The notes: generated by a model not told the origin, from the letters alone. Shown: positions 46,374 to 55,740, counted from the first letter of the stretch. The stretch is DNA of 64,000 bases from Streptomyces griseosporeus (GCF_014656055.1 NZ_BNBR01000001.1:1693131-1757130), one strand, 5' to 3'. Program-made: numbers and translations.

Positions 46374-46862
46374 TCACCCGTCGAGCGCGAACACCGCCCC
46401 CGTCCGGGCCGCCATCACACACCCGTTCGGAAACGTCTCTGTGTACGTGACGGGCCGTCCGCCCCACTCCCCCTGCGCCCGTACTGTCACCGGGGCGTAC
46501 ACCATGGGGCAGTAGACGTCCTTCAGCGGCAGCGCGGCGATGTCGCCGTCCGCCGCCGCGAGTTCCGCGCAGGCCTGCGCCGCACGGGCGTGCCCCTGCG
46601 GCGGCGCGCAGAGCAGCAGGGCGCCCCGGGCGTCGCCCGCGGACGCGTCACCCCGGGTCACGGTGAGGTACAGCCAGTCGTCGAGCGGCACGACGGGCGT
46701 GGGCAGGTCAGCGGTGGCCGGCCGCTCGACCGGCCCGGGGACGGCTGCGGTGGCCGGCAGCCCGCCCGGCACGGCCAGGGCCGCGGCGGCCGGCTGCGCG
46801 GCGACGGTGAGGAGGGCGGCCGACAGCAGGCCGCCGACGATCGATCGTGCGAGGTACGTCAT
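46374..46862 (-). CDS. SSI-family protease inhibitor
   Basis: The 162-aa secreted protein has a signal peptide (ARSIVGGLLSAALLTVAAQP) and a subtilisin-inhibitor domain: LYLTVTRGDASAGD, LLCAPPQGHARAAQACAEL, the reactive-site loop VYCPMVYAP (P1 Met as in SSI) and FPNGCVMAARTGAVFALDG. Four cysteines fit the two SSI disulfides. The start overlaps the M14 peptidase stop (ATGA), so inhibitor and peptidase are translationally coupled. SSI proteins block extracellular subtilisin-like proteases during development. Confidence 0.93.
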   Translation of the reverse strand: MTYLARSIVGGLLSAALLTVAAQPAAAALAVPGGLPATAAVPGPVERPATADLPTPVVPLDDWLYLTVTRGDASAGDARGALLLCAPPQGHARAAQACAELAAADGDIAALPLKDVYCPMVYAPVTVRAQGEWGGRPVTYTETFPNGCVMAARTGAVFALDG

Positions 46863-48241
46863 TCCTGGTGCATCGGCACGGCGGTGCCCGAGCACCACCC
46901 CGGCTCACCCGAACGAGCCCCCTCCGGCGCGCGGTGCGCCGCCAGTTCGAACGCGGCGAGCACCACCCGCGCCTGGTACTCCACCTGCCGCGCGACCGGG
47001 ATCCAGCGCGCCCCGCAGCCGTCGCGGTAGTCGGCGCACCAGGCGTCGATGAGCCGGTCCAGCTCGGGCAGCGCACCGGCCGCGACCGCCCCGGCGCCCG
47101 TGACGAGCTGGTGGAGCAGTCCCGCGGTGCGCAGGGCGAGGCGCCGGCCGGCGATGCGCAGGGCGGCCAGGTGGGCGGTCATCAGGGGCGGCAGCGGCCG
47201 GTCCTGGACGCCCCGGTCGGGGTCCCAGGCGTCGGCCAGGCCGGGGCAGACCAGTAAATAGTCGCCGACCGGGGCGAGCAGGCGGGCGGCGTCGGGCACC
47301 GCCGCGAGCAGCGGACGGATCCGGGCCAGCAGCAGCTCCAGGGTGCGGGCGTCGTGGCGCAGGGTCCTGCTGATCGTGCGCAGGACGGCGTCCCGGTCGG
47401 CGGGCGGCGAGCCGTCCTCCACGGCCGCCACGCCCCACATGGGCGCCTCGACGATCGCGGTGACGGTGCCGTAGCGGTGCGGGTGGTACCAGGTGGACTC
47501 GACCGCCGCCTCGGTGATGGCCGCGGCCAGGTCGCCGCGCTGCGGTGGCGGGATCAGATGGACGGCGGGGCCGAGGACCGGCCAGTACAGGGTGTCGTAC
47601 GGGCCCAGCTCGCGCGGCACGCCCAGGCGGCGGGCGATCCCGGCCATCCGGTCGGCGAGTCCGGGCAGGTCATGGGTGAGTTCGACGAAGCCGCCGCCGA
47701 CGTCGACCCCGTGCAGGGACGCCTGGAAGAAAGGTTTCAGTTCGTCCTGGAGGGCGAGCAGCGTCCGCGTCTCCGGCAGGACGGCCGCCGCGGCGCCGTC
47801 GGGCAGCCACTCGGGCTGCTCCAGGAAGCCGGGCCGGAAGAAGTGCCGGAAGTAGTGGCCGAGGGTGTACGGGCCGGACAGCCAGTCCTCGTTGCGGCGC
47901 AGCCCGTCGGGGTCGAGGCACAGCAGCAGGTTCCAGGTGGCGTCGGCGCCCTCGGTGAGGCTGGGGTCGGCGAGGACGCGTTCGGCGAGCCGCAGGGCGG
48001 TGGCGCCGCCGACGGGTTCGTTGGCGTGCGGTCCGGCGACGACGAGGGCCTGCCGGCTGCCGTGGCCGACGGACAGCAGCCACAGGGGCGCGCCCGCGCG
48101 GGAGGTGCCGACGCGCCGCAGCCGGGCGTGGCGGGGGCGGCGGGCGACGAGTGCGGCGGCCTTGTCGGCCAGCTCGTCCACGCTCGGGTAGCGGAGGAGT
48201 GGCGGCAGGGCACACCTCCACGTGCGGGGCCGTCGGTTCAC
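46859..48241 (-). CDS. M14-family zinc carboxypeptidase (paralogue 2)
   Basis: A 460-aa protein with the zinc motif GPHANEPVGG, SLHGVDVGGGFVELTHDLPG, and the catalytic Glu in VTAIVEAPMWG. It aligns along its length with the plus-strand peptidase at 45092. The start is uncertain: GTG 48241 has no ribosome binding site, whereas GGAGG sits about six bases before an in-frame CTG that aligns with the start of its paralogue. No signal peptide is seen. It is translationally coupled to the SSI gene downstream. Confidence 0.86.
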   Translation of the reverse strand: MNRRPRTWRCALPPLLRYPSVDELADKAAALVARRPRHARLRRVGTSRAGAPLWLLSVGHGSRQALVVAGPHANEPVGGATALRLAERVLADPSLTEGADATWNLLLCLDPDGLRRNEDWLSGPYTLGHYFRHFFRPGFLEQPEWLPDGAAAAVLPETRTLLALQDELKPFFQASLHGVDVGGGFVELTHDLPGLADRMAGIARRLGVPRELGPYDTLYWPVLGPAVHLIPPPQRGDLAAAITEAAVESTWYHPHRYGTVTAIVEAPMWGVAAVEDGSPPADRDAVLRTISRTLRHDARTLELLLARIRPLLAAVPDAARLLAPVGDYLLVCPGLADAWDPDRGVQDRPLPPLMTAHLAALRIAGRRLALRTAGLLHQLVTGAGAVAAGALPELDRLIDAWCADYRDGCGARWIPVARQVEYQARVVLAAFELAAHRAPEGARSGEPGWCSGTAVPMHQE

Positions 48242-48326
48242 CTGGTGTCCATGGTGTACGCACAGTCAGTCACGGCTCGTCGGCCACGTCAACACCGCGA
48301 CGACCACGGAAACTTGGTGACCCGGT

Positions 48327-48878
48327 TCAGTGCGCGGAGAGCCGGTACGCCACGCTGCCGAAGCCCACCTGGTCGCCTTCGCGGACGACGGCGGCGCCGA
48401 TGACGCGGCGGCCGTTGACGGTGGTGCCGTTGGTGGAGCCGAGGTCGCGCAGCACCCACAGGCCGCCCTGGCGGCTGAGTTCGGCGTGCATGCGGGAGAC
48501 CGTCTCGTGGGTGAGCCGCAGCCCGTTGCCCGGGTCGCGGCCGATGCGCAGCGGGTGGCCGGTGCCGGGGTGCGGCAGCAGCAGCTTGGGCAGCCGCTCG
48601 GCCTGCCAGGCCCTGCGCAGCCGTACGGTGAAGCCGGAGACGGCCTCGACGGCGCCGAACAGCGCGCGGGAGACGCGGTTGTCCTGGGGCAGGTCGGCGG
48701 TGAGGGCGGCCAGCTCGTCCGAGCGGCGGGCGGCGAGCGCCAGCTCCATCCGGCGGATGAACGTGTCGTGGGACAGGCGGCCCAGGGCGACGCCGTCACG
48801 GAGCACCTTCAGCGCCCGGTCGCGCTCCGCGTCGGAGAGCCGCGCGGGGTAGGTATGGAACTCGAAGGACGACGTCAC
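48327..48878 (-). CDS. DUF1707 and FHA domain protein
   Basis: A 183-aa protein. The N-terminal 65 residues (YPARLSDAERDRALKVLRDG, SHDTFIRRMELALAARRSDE) are a DUF1707 domain. The C-terminus is a forkhead-associated domain with the phosphothreonine-binding residues in LRIGRDPGNGLRLTHETVSR and LRDLGSTNGTTVNGRRV. It probably reads Ser/Thr-kinase signalling; its partner kinase is not in this window. It is divergent from treZ. Confidence 0.92.
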   Translation of the reverse strand: MTSSFEFHTYPARLSDAERDRALKVLRDGVALGRLSHDTFIRRMELALAARRSDELAALTADLPQDNRVSRALFGAVEAVSGFTVRLRRAWQAERLPKLLLPHPGTGHPLRIGRDPGNGLRLTHETVSRMHAELSRQGGLWVLRDLGSTNGTTVNGRRVIGAAVVREGDQVGFGSVAYRLSAH

Positions 48879-49052
48879 GCGTGTGATTGTCGGTCAGCGG
48901 AGTGCGGGTGTCCAGAAAGCGGAGAAACGGGGCCACGCGCGCGTACCTGTGCCGACACCCGCCGCAAAAGGAATGATTCAAAAGCGGATTGATCTCGTTT
49001 GACGCAGGATGGACGGGCTACATCACGGTGAGCAGACGAAGGGGAACCGTCC

Positions 49053-50798
49053 GTGCAGTTCGAGGTGTGGGCACCACAGGCCGATCGGGTGTCGCTGGAG
49101 TGCGACGGCGTCACGCGCGCGTTGGAGCGCGATCCGCAGCGGGCGGGGTGGTGGACGGGGGAGGCCGAGGCGCGGGACGGCTCGCGGTACGGCTTCGCGG
49201 TGGACGACGGCCCGCTGCGGCCGGATCCCCGCTCGCGGCGCCAGCCGGACGGTCCGGACGGGCTGAGCGCCGTCGTGGACCACGGGCGGTACGAGTGGCG
49301 CACGGAGTGGGCGGGCCGCCCGCTGCCGGGCGCGGTGCTGTACGAGCTGCACGTGGGCACGTACACCCCTGAGGGCACGCTGGACGCGGCGGCTGACCGG
49401 CTCGGGCATCTGGTCGAACTGGGTGTGACGCACGTGGAGTTGATGCCGCTGTGTCCGTTCCCGGGGCGGCACGGCTGGGGGTACGAGGGGGTGTCGCTGT
49501 GGGCGGTGCACGAGCCGTACGGCGGCCCCGAGGCGCTGAAGCGGTTCGTGGACCGGGCGCACGAGCTGGGGCTCGGCGTGGTCCTGGACGTGGTCCACAA
49601 CCACCTCGGTCCGTCCGGCAACTACCTGCCGGTCTTCGGGCCGTACTTCACCGACCGGCACCAGACGCCGTGGGGTTCGGCGGTGAACCTGGACGCGCCG
49701 GGCTCGGACGAGGTGCGCGCGTACCTCGTGGGCAGTGCGCTGGCGTGGCTGCGGGACTACCGGATCGACGGGCTGCGGCTGGACGCGGTGCACGCGCTGG
49801 TCGACACGCGCGCGTGCCACTTCCTGGAGGAGTTGTCGGCGGCGGTGGACACGCTGGCCGCGGAGACCGGGCGGCCGCTGTTCCTGATCGCCGAGTCCGA
49901 TCTGAACGACCCGCGGCTGATCACCCCGCGCGAGGAGCACGGCCTCGGTCTGCACGCCCAGTGGAACGACGACTTCCACCACGCCCTGCACACGGCGCTG
50001 ACCGGTGAGTCGCAGGGCTACTACGCCGATTTCGCGCGCGCCCCCTTCGCCGCCCTGGCCAAGACCCTGACGGGCGGTTACTTCCACGACGGGTCGTACT
50101 CCAGTTTCCGGGGCCGGAGCCACGGGCGCCCGCTGGACCGGGGCCGGGTCGGCGGGCACCGGCTGCTCGGCTACAGCCAGACCCACGACCAGGTCGGCAA
50201 CCGGGCGCAGGGCGACCGGCTGTCGGCGTCCCTGTCGCCCGGCCTGCTGGCGTGCGCGGCGGCGCTGACGCTGACGGCGCCGTTCACGCCGATGCTGTTC
50301 ATGGGCGAGGAGTGGGCGGCGGGCACGCCCTGGCAGTTCTTCACCGACCACACCGACCCGGTGCTGGCCGACGCGGTACGGCGGGGCAGGCGGCGGGAGT
50401 TCGCGGCGCACGGGTGGGCGGAGGACGAGGTTCCGGACCCGCAGGACCCGGCGACGCGGGAGCGGTCCTGCCTGGACTGGTCGGAGCCGGAGCGTGAGCC
50501 GCACGCGCGCGTGCTGGCCTGGTACCGCCGGCTGATCGCCCTGCGGCACACCCAGCCCGATCTGACCGACCCCGACCTCGCCGACCTGAAGGTGGCCTAC
50601 GACGAGGAGGCCCGCTGGCTGGCCTTCCGGCGCGGGGACGTGCGGGTGGCCGTGAACCTGTCCAAGGAGCCCGCCGCGATCCCGCTGGGCACGCGCCCGG
50701 CGCGGGTCCTGGCCGCGTGGGACGAGGTGAGCGGGCCCGGGGAGGACGGGATGCTGCGGCTGCCCGGGGAGTCGTGCGTGGTGCTGGAGCAGGACTGA
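49053..50798 (+). CDS. treZ: Malto-oligosyltrehalose trehalohydrolase TreZ
   Basis: The 581-aa GH13 enzyme releases trehalose from the ends made by TreY. It has an N-terminal CBM48 (FEVWAPQADRVSLECDG), then VVLDVVHNHLGPSGNYLPVF, nucleophile D244 (GLRLDAVHAL), acid E281 (LIAESDLND) and YSQTHDQVGNRAQGDRLS, the trehalohydrolase-specific region. It starts at GTG with GAAGGGGA upstream. It is separated from treY by seven unrelated genes, whereas in many actinomycetes treX, treY and treZ lie together. Confidence 0.96.
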   Translation: MQFEVWAPQADRVSLECDGVTRALERDPQRAGWWTGEAEARDGSRYGFAVDDGPLRPDPRSRRQPDGPDGLSAVVDHGRYEWRTEWAGRPLPGAVLYELHVGTYTPEGTLDAAADRLGHLVELGVTHVELMPLCPFPGRHGWGYEGVSLWAVHEPYGGPEALKRFVDRAHELGLGVVLDVVHNHLGPSGNYLPVFGPYFTDRHQTPWGSAVNLDAPGSDEVRAYLVGSALAWLRDYRIDGLRLDAVHALVDTRACHFLEELSAAVDTLAAETGRPLFLIAESDLNDPRLITPREEHGLGLHAQWNDDFHHALHTALTGESQGYYADFARAPFAALAKTLTGGYFHDGSYSSFRGRSHGRPLDRGRVGGHRLLGYSQTHDQVGNRAQGDRLSASLSPGLLACAAALTLTAPFTPMLFMGEEWAAGTPWQFFTDHTDPVLADAVRRGRRREFAAHGWAEDEVPDPQDPATRERSCLDWSEPEREPHARVLAWYRRLIALRHTQPDLTDPDLADLKVAYDEEARWLAFRRGDVRVAVNLSKEPAAIPLGTRPARVLAAWDEVSGPGEDGMLRLPGESCVVLEQD

Positions 50799-50840
50799 CG
50801 GACTGACGGGGGCTGGGGTCGGGGCCGCGTCTGGATCCGG

Positions 50841-50874
50841 GTCCAGGTCCAGGTCCAGGCTCAGGCCTAGGCCT
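50841..50874. repeat. GTCCAG triplet repeat and AGGCCTAGGCCT palindrome at a gene 3' end
   Basis: Three exact GTCCAG units (50841-50858) are followed by the perfect 12-bp palindrome AGGCCTAGGCCT (50863-50874), which contains the TAG stop of the minus-strand phosphotransferase gene. It lies between two convergent genes. This looks like slippage, with no evident function. Confidence 0.5.
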
Positions 50875-51817
50875 CGTCCTCCGGGCCGCCCTCCCTCAGC
50901 TCCGTCACCCGTTCCAGCAGGATCGCCTCCCAGGCGCGGCGCAGCTGGGTGCGCAGCAGGGGCAGGGGGGCGGTGTCGCGGCCGTCGAGGCGGGCGGCAA
51001 GGTGCAGGACCGTGTCGCAGCGGGCGAGCCACAGGCCGCGCAGGCAGGGGCGGGCGCCGTACCCGGCGAGGGTGGCGGCGCGCACGGCGGCGCCGGAGCC
51101 GACGGCGAGGGCGAGGCCCGCGATGTCCTCGGCCGGGTCGCCGAGGACCGCCTGCGTCCAGTCCAGGACGCCGCGGACGCGGCCGTCGGCGCTGACGACG
51201 AGGTGTTCGCCGCGCAGCGCGTGGTGGACGAGGACCGCGGCGCCGGGCTGGGCGGCGAGCTGGGCCGCGCCGGGCGGGGTGAGCTGGCTCAGCCGGGCCG
51301 GGTCGAACTCGTCGGCGTCGCCGAGGCCGCGCGCGGCGGAGACGGCCATCCGGCGCAGCGCCTCCAGGGAGCGCGGGGCGGCGCGCGGCACGCCGAGCGC
51401 CTCGGCCTGACGGGCGGGCACCTCGCGCAGTCCGGTGAGGAGTCCGGCCAGGTCGGCCTCGCCGACGGCGGAGACGTCGTGGTCCTCGGCGGTGGCGCCG
51501 GGCACCTTGGTGTCGAGGGTGTAGGTGAGCCCGGGGGTCCACTCGCCGTGGGCGACGCTGGTCGGCACGGCGACCGGGACGTGCGGGCGGACCAGGTCGC
51601 GCAGGCGCAGCTCGCGCCGCTGGCGGACGGCGGCCTCGCGGTCGGGGGCGAGGCGCAGCACATGGCGGGTGCCGACCCACCAGGTGGAGTGCTCGCCGTC
51701 GCCGGCGACGGGCCGTACGTCGGGGCCGGCGGTGCCGTCCGCGCCCTTGCCTTCCTTCAGCAGGGTACGGACCAGTCGGCGGACGGTGTCCGCGGTGGGT
51801 GTCGGTGCCTGGGTCAT
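50867..51817 (-). CDS. Aminoglycoside phosphotransferase-family protein (APH fold)
   Basis: The 316-aa kinase-like protein has a nucleotide-binding N-lobe (GEHSTWWVGTRHVLRLAPD, then QRRELRLRDLVRPHVPVAVP), a catalytic region in which the usual HGD reads VHHALRGEHLVV, and VRGVLDWTQAVLGDPAEDIA for the metal-binding Asp. The substrate is unknown. The altered HGD-like loop (LRGEH) makes activity less certain, though the DW..GDP..D segment is intact. It lies 47 bases downstream of the Xaa-Pro peptidase gene on the same strand. Confidence 0.83.
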   Translation of the reverse strand: MTQAPTPTADTVRRLVRTLLKEGKGADGTAGPDVRPVAGDGEHSTWWVGTRHVLRLAPDREAAVRQRRELRLRDLVRPHVPVAVPTSVAHGEWTPGLTYTLDTKVPGATAEDHDVSAVGEADLAGLLTGLREVPARQAEALGVPRAAPRSLEALRRMAVSAARGLGDADEFDPARLSQLTPPGAAQLAAQPGAAVLVHHALRGEHLVVSADGRVRGVLDWTQAVLGDPAEDIAGLALAVGSGAAVRAATLAGYGARPCLRGLWLARCDTVLHLAARLDGRDTAPLPLLRTQLRRAWEAILLERVTELREGGPEDEA

Positions 51818-51864
51818 GGTCGCGCCGTCGTCGTCGGTGTGGGTGCTGGGGCTGCCGGGGCTGC

Positions 51865-52992
51865 TCAGTCCACTATGACCATCTCGCGGGTGGTGTTGTT
51901 CAGGCGGCGCCCGCCGTCCCCGGTGACCGTCACGATGTCCTCGATGCGCACGCCGAACCGGCCGGGCAGGTAGATGCCGGGTTCCACGGAGAAGCACATG
52001 CCGGGCACGAGGGGCTGTTCCTCGCCCTCGATCATGTACGGCGGCTCGTGGGTGGTGACGCCGATGCCGTGGCCGGTGCGGTGGATGAAGTACTCGCCGT
52101 ACCCGGCGTCGGTGATGACGGCGCGGGCGGCCCGGTCGACGTCCTGGCAGGCGGCGCCGGGGCGGACGGCGGCGACGCCGGCCTCCTGGGCGGCGCGCAC
52201 GATGTCGTGGACGCGGCGCTCCTCCTCGGTGGGTTCGCCGACGTGGACGGTGCGGGTGGTGTCGGAGCCGTAGCCGTCCTTGAGGCCGCCGAAGTCGAGG
52301 ACGACCATGTCGCCGGGTTCGATGACCCGGTCGCCGACCTCGTGGTGCGGGTTGGCGCCGTTGGGGCCGGAGCCGACGATGGTGAAGTCGACCTGGGAGT
52401 GGCCGAAGCGGCGCAGCAGGTCGGCGAGGTCGGCGCCGACCTCCGTCTCGCGGCGGCCGGCGAAGCGCATGGTGCGGATCTCCTCGAAGGCCCGGTCGGC
52501 CGCTGCGCCCGCGGCGGCGAGCAGGCCGAGTTCGGCGGCGTCCTTGACGGCCCGCAGCATCGGCAGGGCGTCGGTGAGGGAGGCGTAGCCGCTGTCGGGC
52601 AGGGCGCGTTGCAGGGCGAGCAGGTGCAGGGCCCAGGTGGTGTCGCTGATGCCGTACCGGCCGCGGGCGTCGAGGAGGGCGGCGGTGGCGGCGTAGGGGT
52701 CCTTGCCGTCGGTCCAGTCCCGCAGGGTCAGCGCGGACGCTCCGGCGGCCTTGGCGGCGTCCGGGGCCTCCAGGGCGGGGACGACGAGGACGGGGTCGCG
52801 GTCGGGGGTGAGCACCAGCAGGGTGAGCCGTTCGGTGACGGCGGTGGGCGCGTAGCCGGTGAGCCACACCAGGTCGGGGCCCGGGGCGACGAGGAGTCCG
52901 GCGAGTCCCGCGTCGGCGGCGGCCGTGACGGCGCGCTCCATGCGGGCGCGGTAGTCGTCGGCGGTGAACGGCGCGGCTGCGGTGCCGGTCAT
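51865..52992 (-). CDS. M24-family Xaa-Pro aminopeptidase
   Basis: A 375-aa cytosolic metallopeptidase. The creatinase-like N-terminal domain (residues 1-145) precedes the pita-bread catalytic domain, whose five metal ligands are visible: D in MVVLDFGG, D in GSDTTRT, H in FIHRTGHGIG, E in SVEPGIYLPG and E in VRIEDIV. It removes N-terminal residues before proline. The ATG at 52992 has AGGAGG-like sequence (GGGAGGAC) upstream; the longer frame lacks support. Confidence 0.93.
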   Translation of the reverse strand: MTGTAAAPFTADDYRARMERAVTAAADAGLAGLLVAPGPDLVWLTGYAPTAVTERLTLLVLTPDRDPVLVVPALEAPDAAKAAGASALTLRDWTDGKDPYAATAALLDARGRYGISDTTWALHLLALQRALPDSGYASLTDALPMLRAVKDAAELGLLAAAGAAADRAFEEIRTMRFAGRRETEVGADLADLLRRFGHSQVDFTIVGSGPNGANPHHEVGDRVIEPGDMVVLDFGGLKDGYGSDTTRTVHVGEPTEEERRVHDIVRAAQEAGVAAVRPGAACQDVDRAARAVITDAGYGEYFIHRTGHGIGVTTHEPPYMIEGEEQPLVPGMCFSVEPGIYLPGRFGVRIEDIVTVTGDGGRRLNNTTREMVIVD

Positions 52993-53258
52993 GCGGTCCT
53001 CCCTGGGCGGGTGCGGGGACTGACGGGTGTCCCTCCGCGTCGGTCCGTTGCCTGCCAGCATCCTGCCCGCAGCGTGGGGGCGGCGCGAGCCGATGGGCGG
53101 TTTGTCCTGGGCCATCGTGCCGGTGCGGCGGACGCCGGACCACTGGTTTCGCACACGGCGATCACGGGCCCGGGTCGAGCCGCCCTTGCCCGGCCCGTGT
53201 TGCTAATGCTTGGATGCGCCGTAAACGTTAACCACGATCAGGGGGAGGGCGCGACACC

Positions 53259-54023
53259 GTGCTCGTACTCGCACACATCAGCGATCTGCATCTGGACGGA
53301 AGCGCGCGGGCCACGGAGCGTGCCGAGCGGGTGCGCGACCATCTGTGGGGGCTGCCGGGGCCGGTCGACGCCCTGCTGGTGACGGGCGACATCGCCGACC
53401 ACGCCGCCGAGCCGGAGTACGAGGAGGCCGCCCGGCTGCTCGGCCTGCGCGAGGACGGCGGGTCCGCGCCGGCCCCCTTCCCCGTCCTGACCTGCCCGGG
53501 CAACCACGACAGCCGCGCCCCCTACCGCAAGGCCCTGCTCGGGCAGGAGCCGTCCGGTGCGCCGGTGAACAGCGTGCGGGTCTTCGAGGGCGGTGCCGTC
53601 CTGATGTGCGACTCCAGCGTTCCGGGCGAGGACGACGGGGCGCTGGAGGAGGAGACGTACGCCTGGATCGAGGCGACGCTCGACGACCTGGGCGGCCGGC
53701 TGCCGGTCCTCCTCGCCTTCCACCACCCGCCCGTCGCCCTGCACCACCCGCTGCCGGACTCCTACCGGCTGGGCCGGCCCGAGGCGCTCGCGGCGCTGAT
53801 GGAACGGCGCCCGGAGATCGCCGGGCTGATCACCGGGCACGCGCACACGCCCGCCGCGACCTCGTTCGCCGGGCGCCCGCTCGTCGTGGGGCCGGGGGTG
53901 ACCTGGACGCTGCGCCTGCCCTGGGAGGGCGAGCAGATCGCCGACCGGGACGCGCCGGTCGGGCTGGCCTTCCACATCCTGACCGACGACGGGCGGCTGA
54001 CCAGCCACTTCCGGGTGGTCTGA
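53259..54023 (+). CDS. Metallophosphoesterase, cyclic-nucleotide phosphodiesterase (CpdA) type
   Basis: The 254-aa protein has all calcineurin-like metal motifs: HISDLHLDG, VTGDIADH, CPGNHDSR, FHHPP and GHAHTPA. This order and length resemble CpdA/Rv0805-type 3',5'-cyclic nucleotide phosphodiesterases, but related enzymes hydrolyse other phosphoesters. It starts at GTG with GGGGGAGGG upstream. The 266-base gap before it holds no other gene that I can support. Confidence 0.88.
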   Translation: MLVLAHISDLHLDGSARATERAERVRDHLWGLPGPVDALLVTGDIADHAAEPEYEEAARLLGLREDGGSAPAPFPVLTCPGNHDSRAPYRKALLGQEPSGAPVNSVRVFEGGAVLMCDSSVPGEDDGALEEETYAWIEATLDDLGGRLPVLLAFHHPPVALHHPLPDSYRLGRPEALAALMERRPEIAGLITGHAHTPAATSFAGRPLVVGPGVTWTLRLPWEGEQIADRDAPVGLAFHILTDDGRLTSHFRVV

Positions 54024-54068
54024 GACACCGGGCCGACGCCCCCGCGTGTCCCTGGGCCCCGCCTGTTC

Positions 54069-54650
54069 CTAGACGACGACGCCCAGTACGGCCGTCAACT
54101 GCTGGTAGCCCCCGCTGCGGTGCCGCACCGTCAGCGTCACCTCGCTGCCGGGGCGGGCGTGGGCCACCGCGCGGGCGAGGTCCGCGGCCGAGTCGATGCG
54201 GGTGTGGTCGAAGGCGAGCAGGATGTCGCCGCGGACCAGGCCGGCCGCGTAACCGGGACCGGGGACGTGGACGCCGACGACCAGGGCGCCCGCCTTCTCG
54301 GCGTCCATGGCCTCCACGCCGAGTCCGGCCCGGACGGGCGGCGTCGGCGAGGGGCTCGCGGACGGCGGGGCGGGCGCGGGCCGGTCCGGCGCGTGCGCCG
54401 CGTGCGGGGCCTGCGGGGTGTGGGACGCCTGCCGCTGGAGGTCGGCGAGCTTGCTCATGCCGATGACCGTGGCCCCCACCGTGCCGAGGCCGACCCCGGC
54501 GAGCAGCAGGACCAGGCCGAGGAGCAGGGTGGACAGCCGCCGGCCGCGGCGCCGCGCGGCGTGCGGGCGGCGGGGTGCCGGGCCGCCGGAGCGGGGCCCG
54601 CCGGGTTCCTGGCCGGGCATCGGCTTGGGACGCAACGCAGTCGGTTCCAT
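54069..54650 (-). CDS. Membrane-anchored PDZ domain protein
   Basis: A 193-aa protein: basic, proline-rich cytoplasmic N-terminus, one transmembrane helix (LSTLLLGLVLLLAGVGLGTV), a Pro/Ala/Ser linker (APPSASPSPTPP), then a PDZ domain outside the membrane (VVGVHVPGPGYAAGLVRGDI, ILLAFDHTRIDSAADLA). No protease domain is present, so it may act as an adaptor or scaffold at the cell envelope. Confidence 0.87.
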   Translation of the reverse strand: MEPTALRPKPMPGQEPGGPRSGGPAPRRPHAARRRGRRLSTLLLGLVLLLAGVGLGTVGATVIGMSKLADLQRQASHTPQAPHAAHAPDRPAPAPPSASPSPTPPVRAGLGVEAMDAEKAGALVVGVHVPGPGYAAGLVRGDILLAFDHTRIDSAADLARAVAHARPGSEVTLTVRHRSGGYQQLTAVLGVVV

Positions 54651-54778
54651 GGATCGCCTCCGGCTGGTGCTCTACCCTGCGCGCCGGCGCACGACGTGCC
54701 ACGAACGAGTGAGACTGACCCGGCGTCATCCACGGGAAGGGGCCCGTGTGACGTTCCCGGGATCCCCTCCGTCCGGGG

Positions 54779-55645
54779 TCAGGAGGCCCCGGTGAGCGTG
54801 TCCGCCAGCGCGGCCGCGGCCCCGCGCGGCACGCTCGCGTACACGAGTTCGACGCGGTGGACGACGCGGGGCTCCGTCACCGGCACCGCGACCGCGCCCG
54901 GCACCCCGGCGGCGGCCGAGGCGGGCAGCAGGGCGAGGCCGTGGCCCGCGGCGGCCAGCGCGGTCAGCGTGCGCAGGTCGGTGCCGTCATAGCGCAGGGA
55001 CGGCCGGAAGCCGCGGCCGCCGTCCGTCGCACGCAGCTGCGCCAGCGGCAGGCCGGCCCCGGGGGCGTCCAGCCAGCGCGCGTCGGCGAGGTCGCCGAGA
55101 CGCAGCGCCGGGCGGCGGGCCAGCGGATGCCCGGCCGGGAGCAGGACGCTGACCGGTTCCTCGGTCACGCCGCGCGTGGTCAGCGGTGCCACGTCGGGCA
55201 GCCGCAGCGGGTCGCTGGGCGCGGCAAGCCCGTCGACCAGGCCCAGCTCCACGGCGCCCGTGGCGACGGCCGCCGGGATCTCGTCGCGGGCCAGGACGCG
55301 CAGGGTCGTACCGGCCGGGGGCAGGGCGGCGAGCACGCCGGGGGCGAGCGCGGTGGGGGCGGCGGCGAGGGTCAGGCCCTGCTGGGGCGCCGCCGCCATG
55401 CGCGCGACGTCGGCGCGGGCCGCGTCCAGGCGCAGCAGCAGCGGGCCCGCGTGCTCCAGCAGCCGCTCGCCGGCCGCGGTGGGGGCGACCGGGCGGCGGG
55501 TGAGCAGCGGGGCGCCGAGGTCCTGCTCCAGCGCGGCGATGTGCTGGGAGACCGCGGACTGGGTGTAGCCCAGCTCGCGGGCGGCCTCCGAGAAGGAGGC
55601 GAGGCGGGCCACGGTGACGTACGTGCGCAGCAGGTGCGGGTCCAT
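54779..55645 (-). CDS. LysR-family transcriptional regulator
   Basis: The 288-aa regulator begins MDPHLLRTYVTVARLASFSE with the helix-turn-helix YTQSAVSQHIAALEQDLGAP and a LysR effector domain. The ATG at 55645 is preferred over one four codons upstream. It is divergent from the amidotransferase-like gene at 55741 with a 95-base gap that includes ATAAGGAACGCTGATCG, reminiscent of LysR boxes. That gene is the likely target. Confidence 0.9.
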   Translation of the reverse strand: MDPHLLRTYVTVARLASFSEAARELGYTQSAVSQHIAALEQDLGAPLLTRRPVAPTAAGERLLEHAGPLLLRLDAARADVARMAAAPQQGLTLAAAPTALAPGVLAALPPAGTTLRVLARDEIPAAVATGAVELGLVDGLAAPSDPLRLPDVAPLTTRGVTEEPVSVLLPAGHPLARRPALRLGDLADARWLDAPGAGLPLAQLRATDGGRGFRPSLRYDGTDLRTLTALAAAGHGLALLPASAAAGVPGAVAVPVTEPRVVHRVELVYASVPRGAAAALADTLTGAS

Positions 55646-55740
55646 GCCCGACAGCATCCCACCCCGTATAAGGAACGCTGATCGACCGTGCAGGAATCAT
55701 CGTTGGACGTGAAGTCGCCGGCGCGCCGAGGATGGCTCGC

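Noticed and set aside
50841..50858. CRISPR-like repeat
   Set aside because: Three contiguous 6-bp units without spacers and no cas genes; simple slippage repeat.
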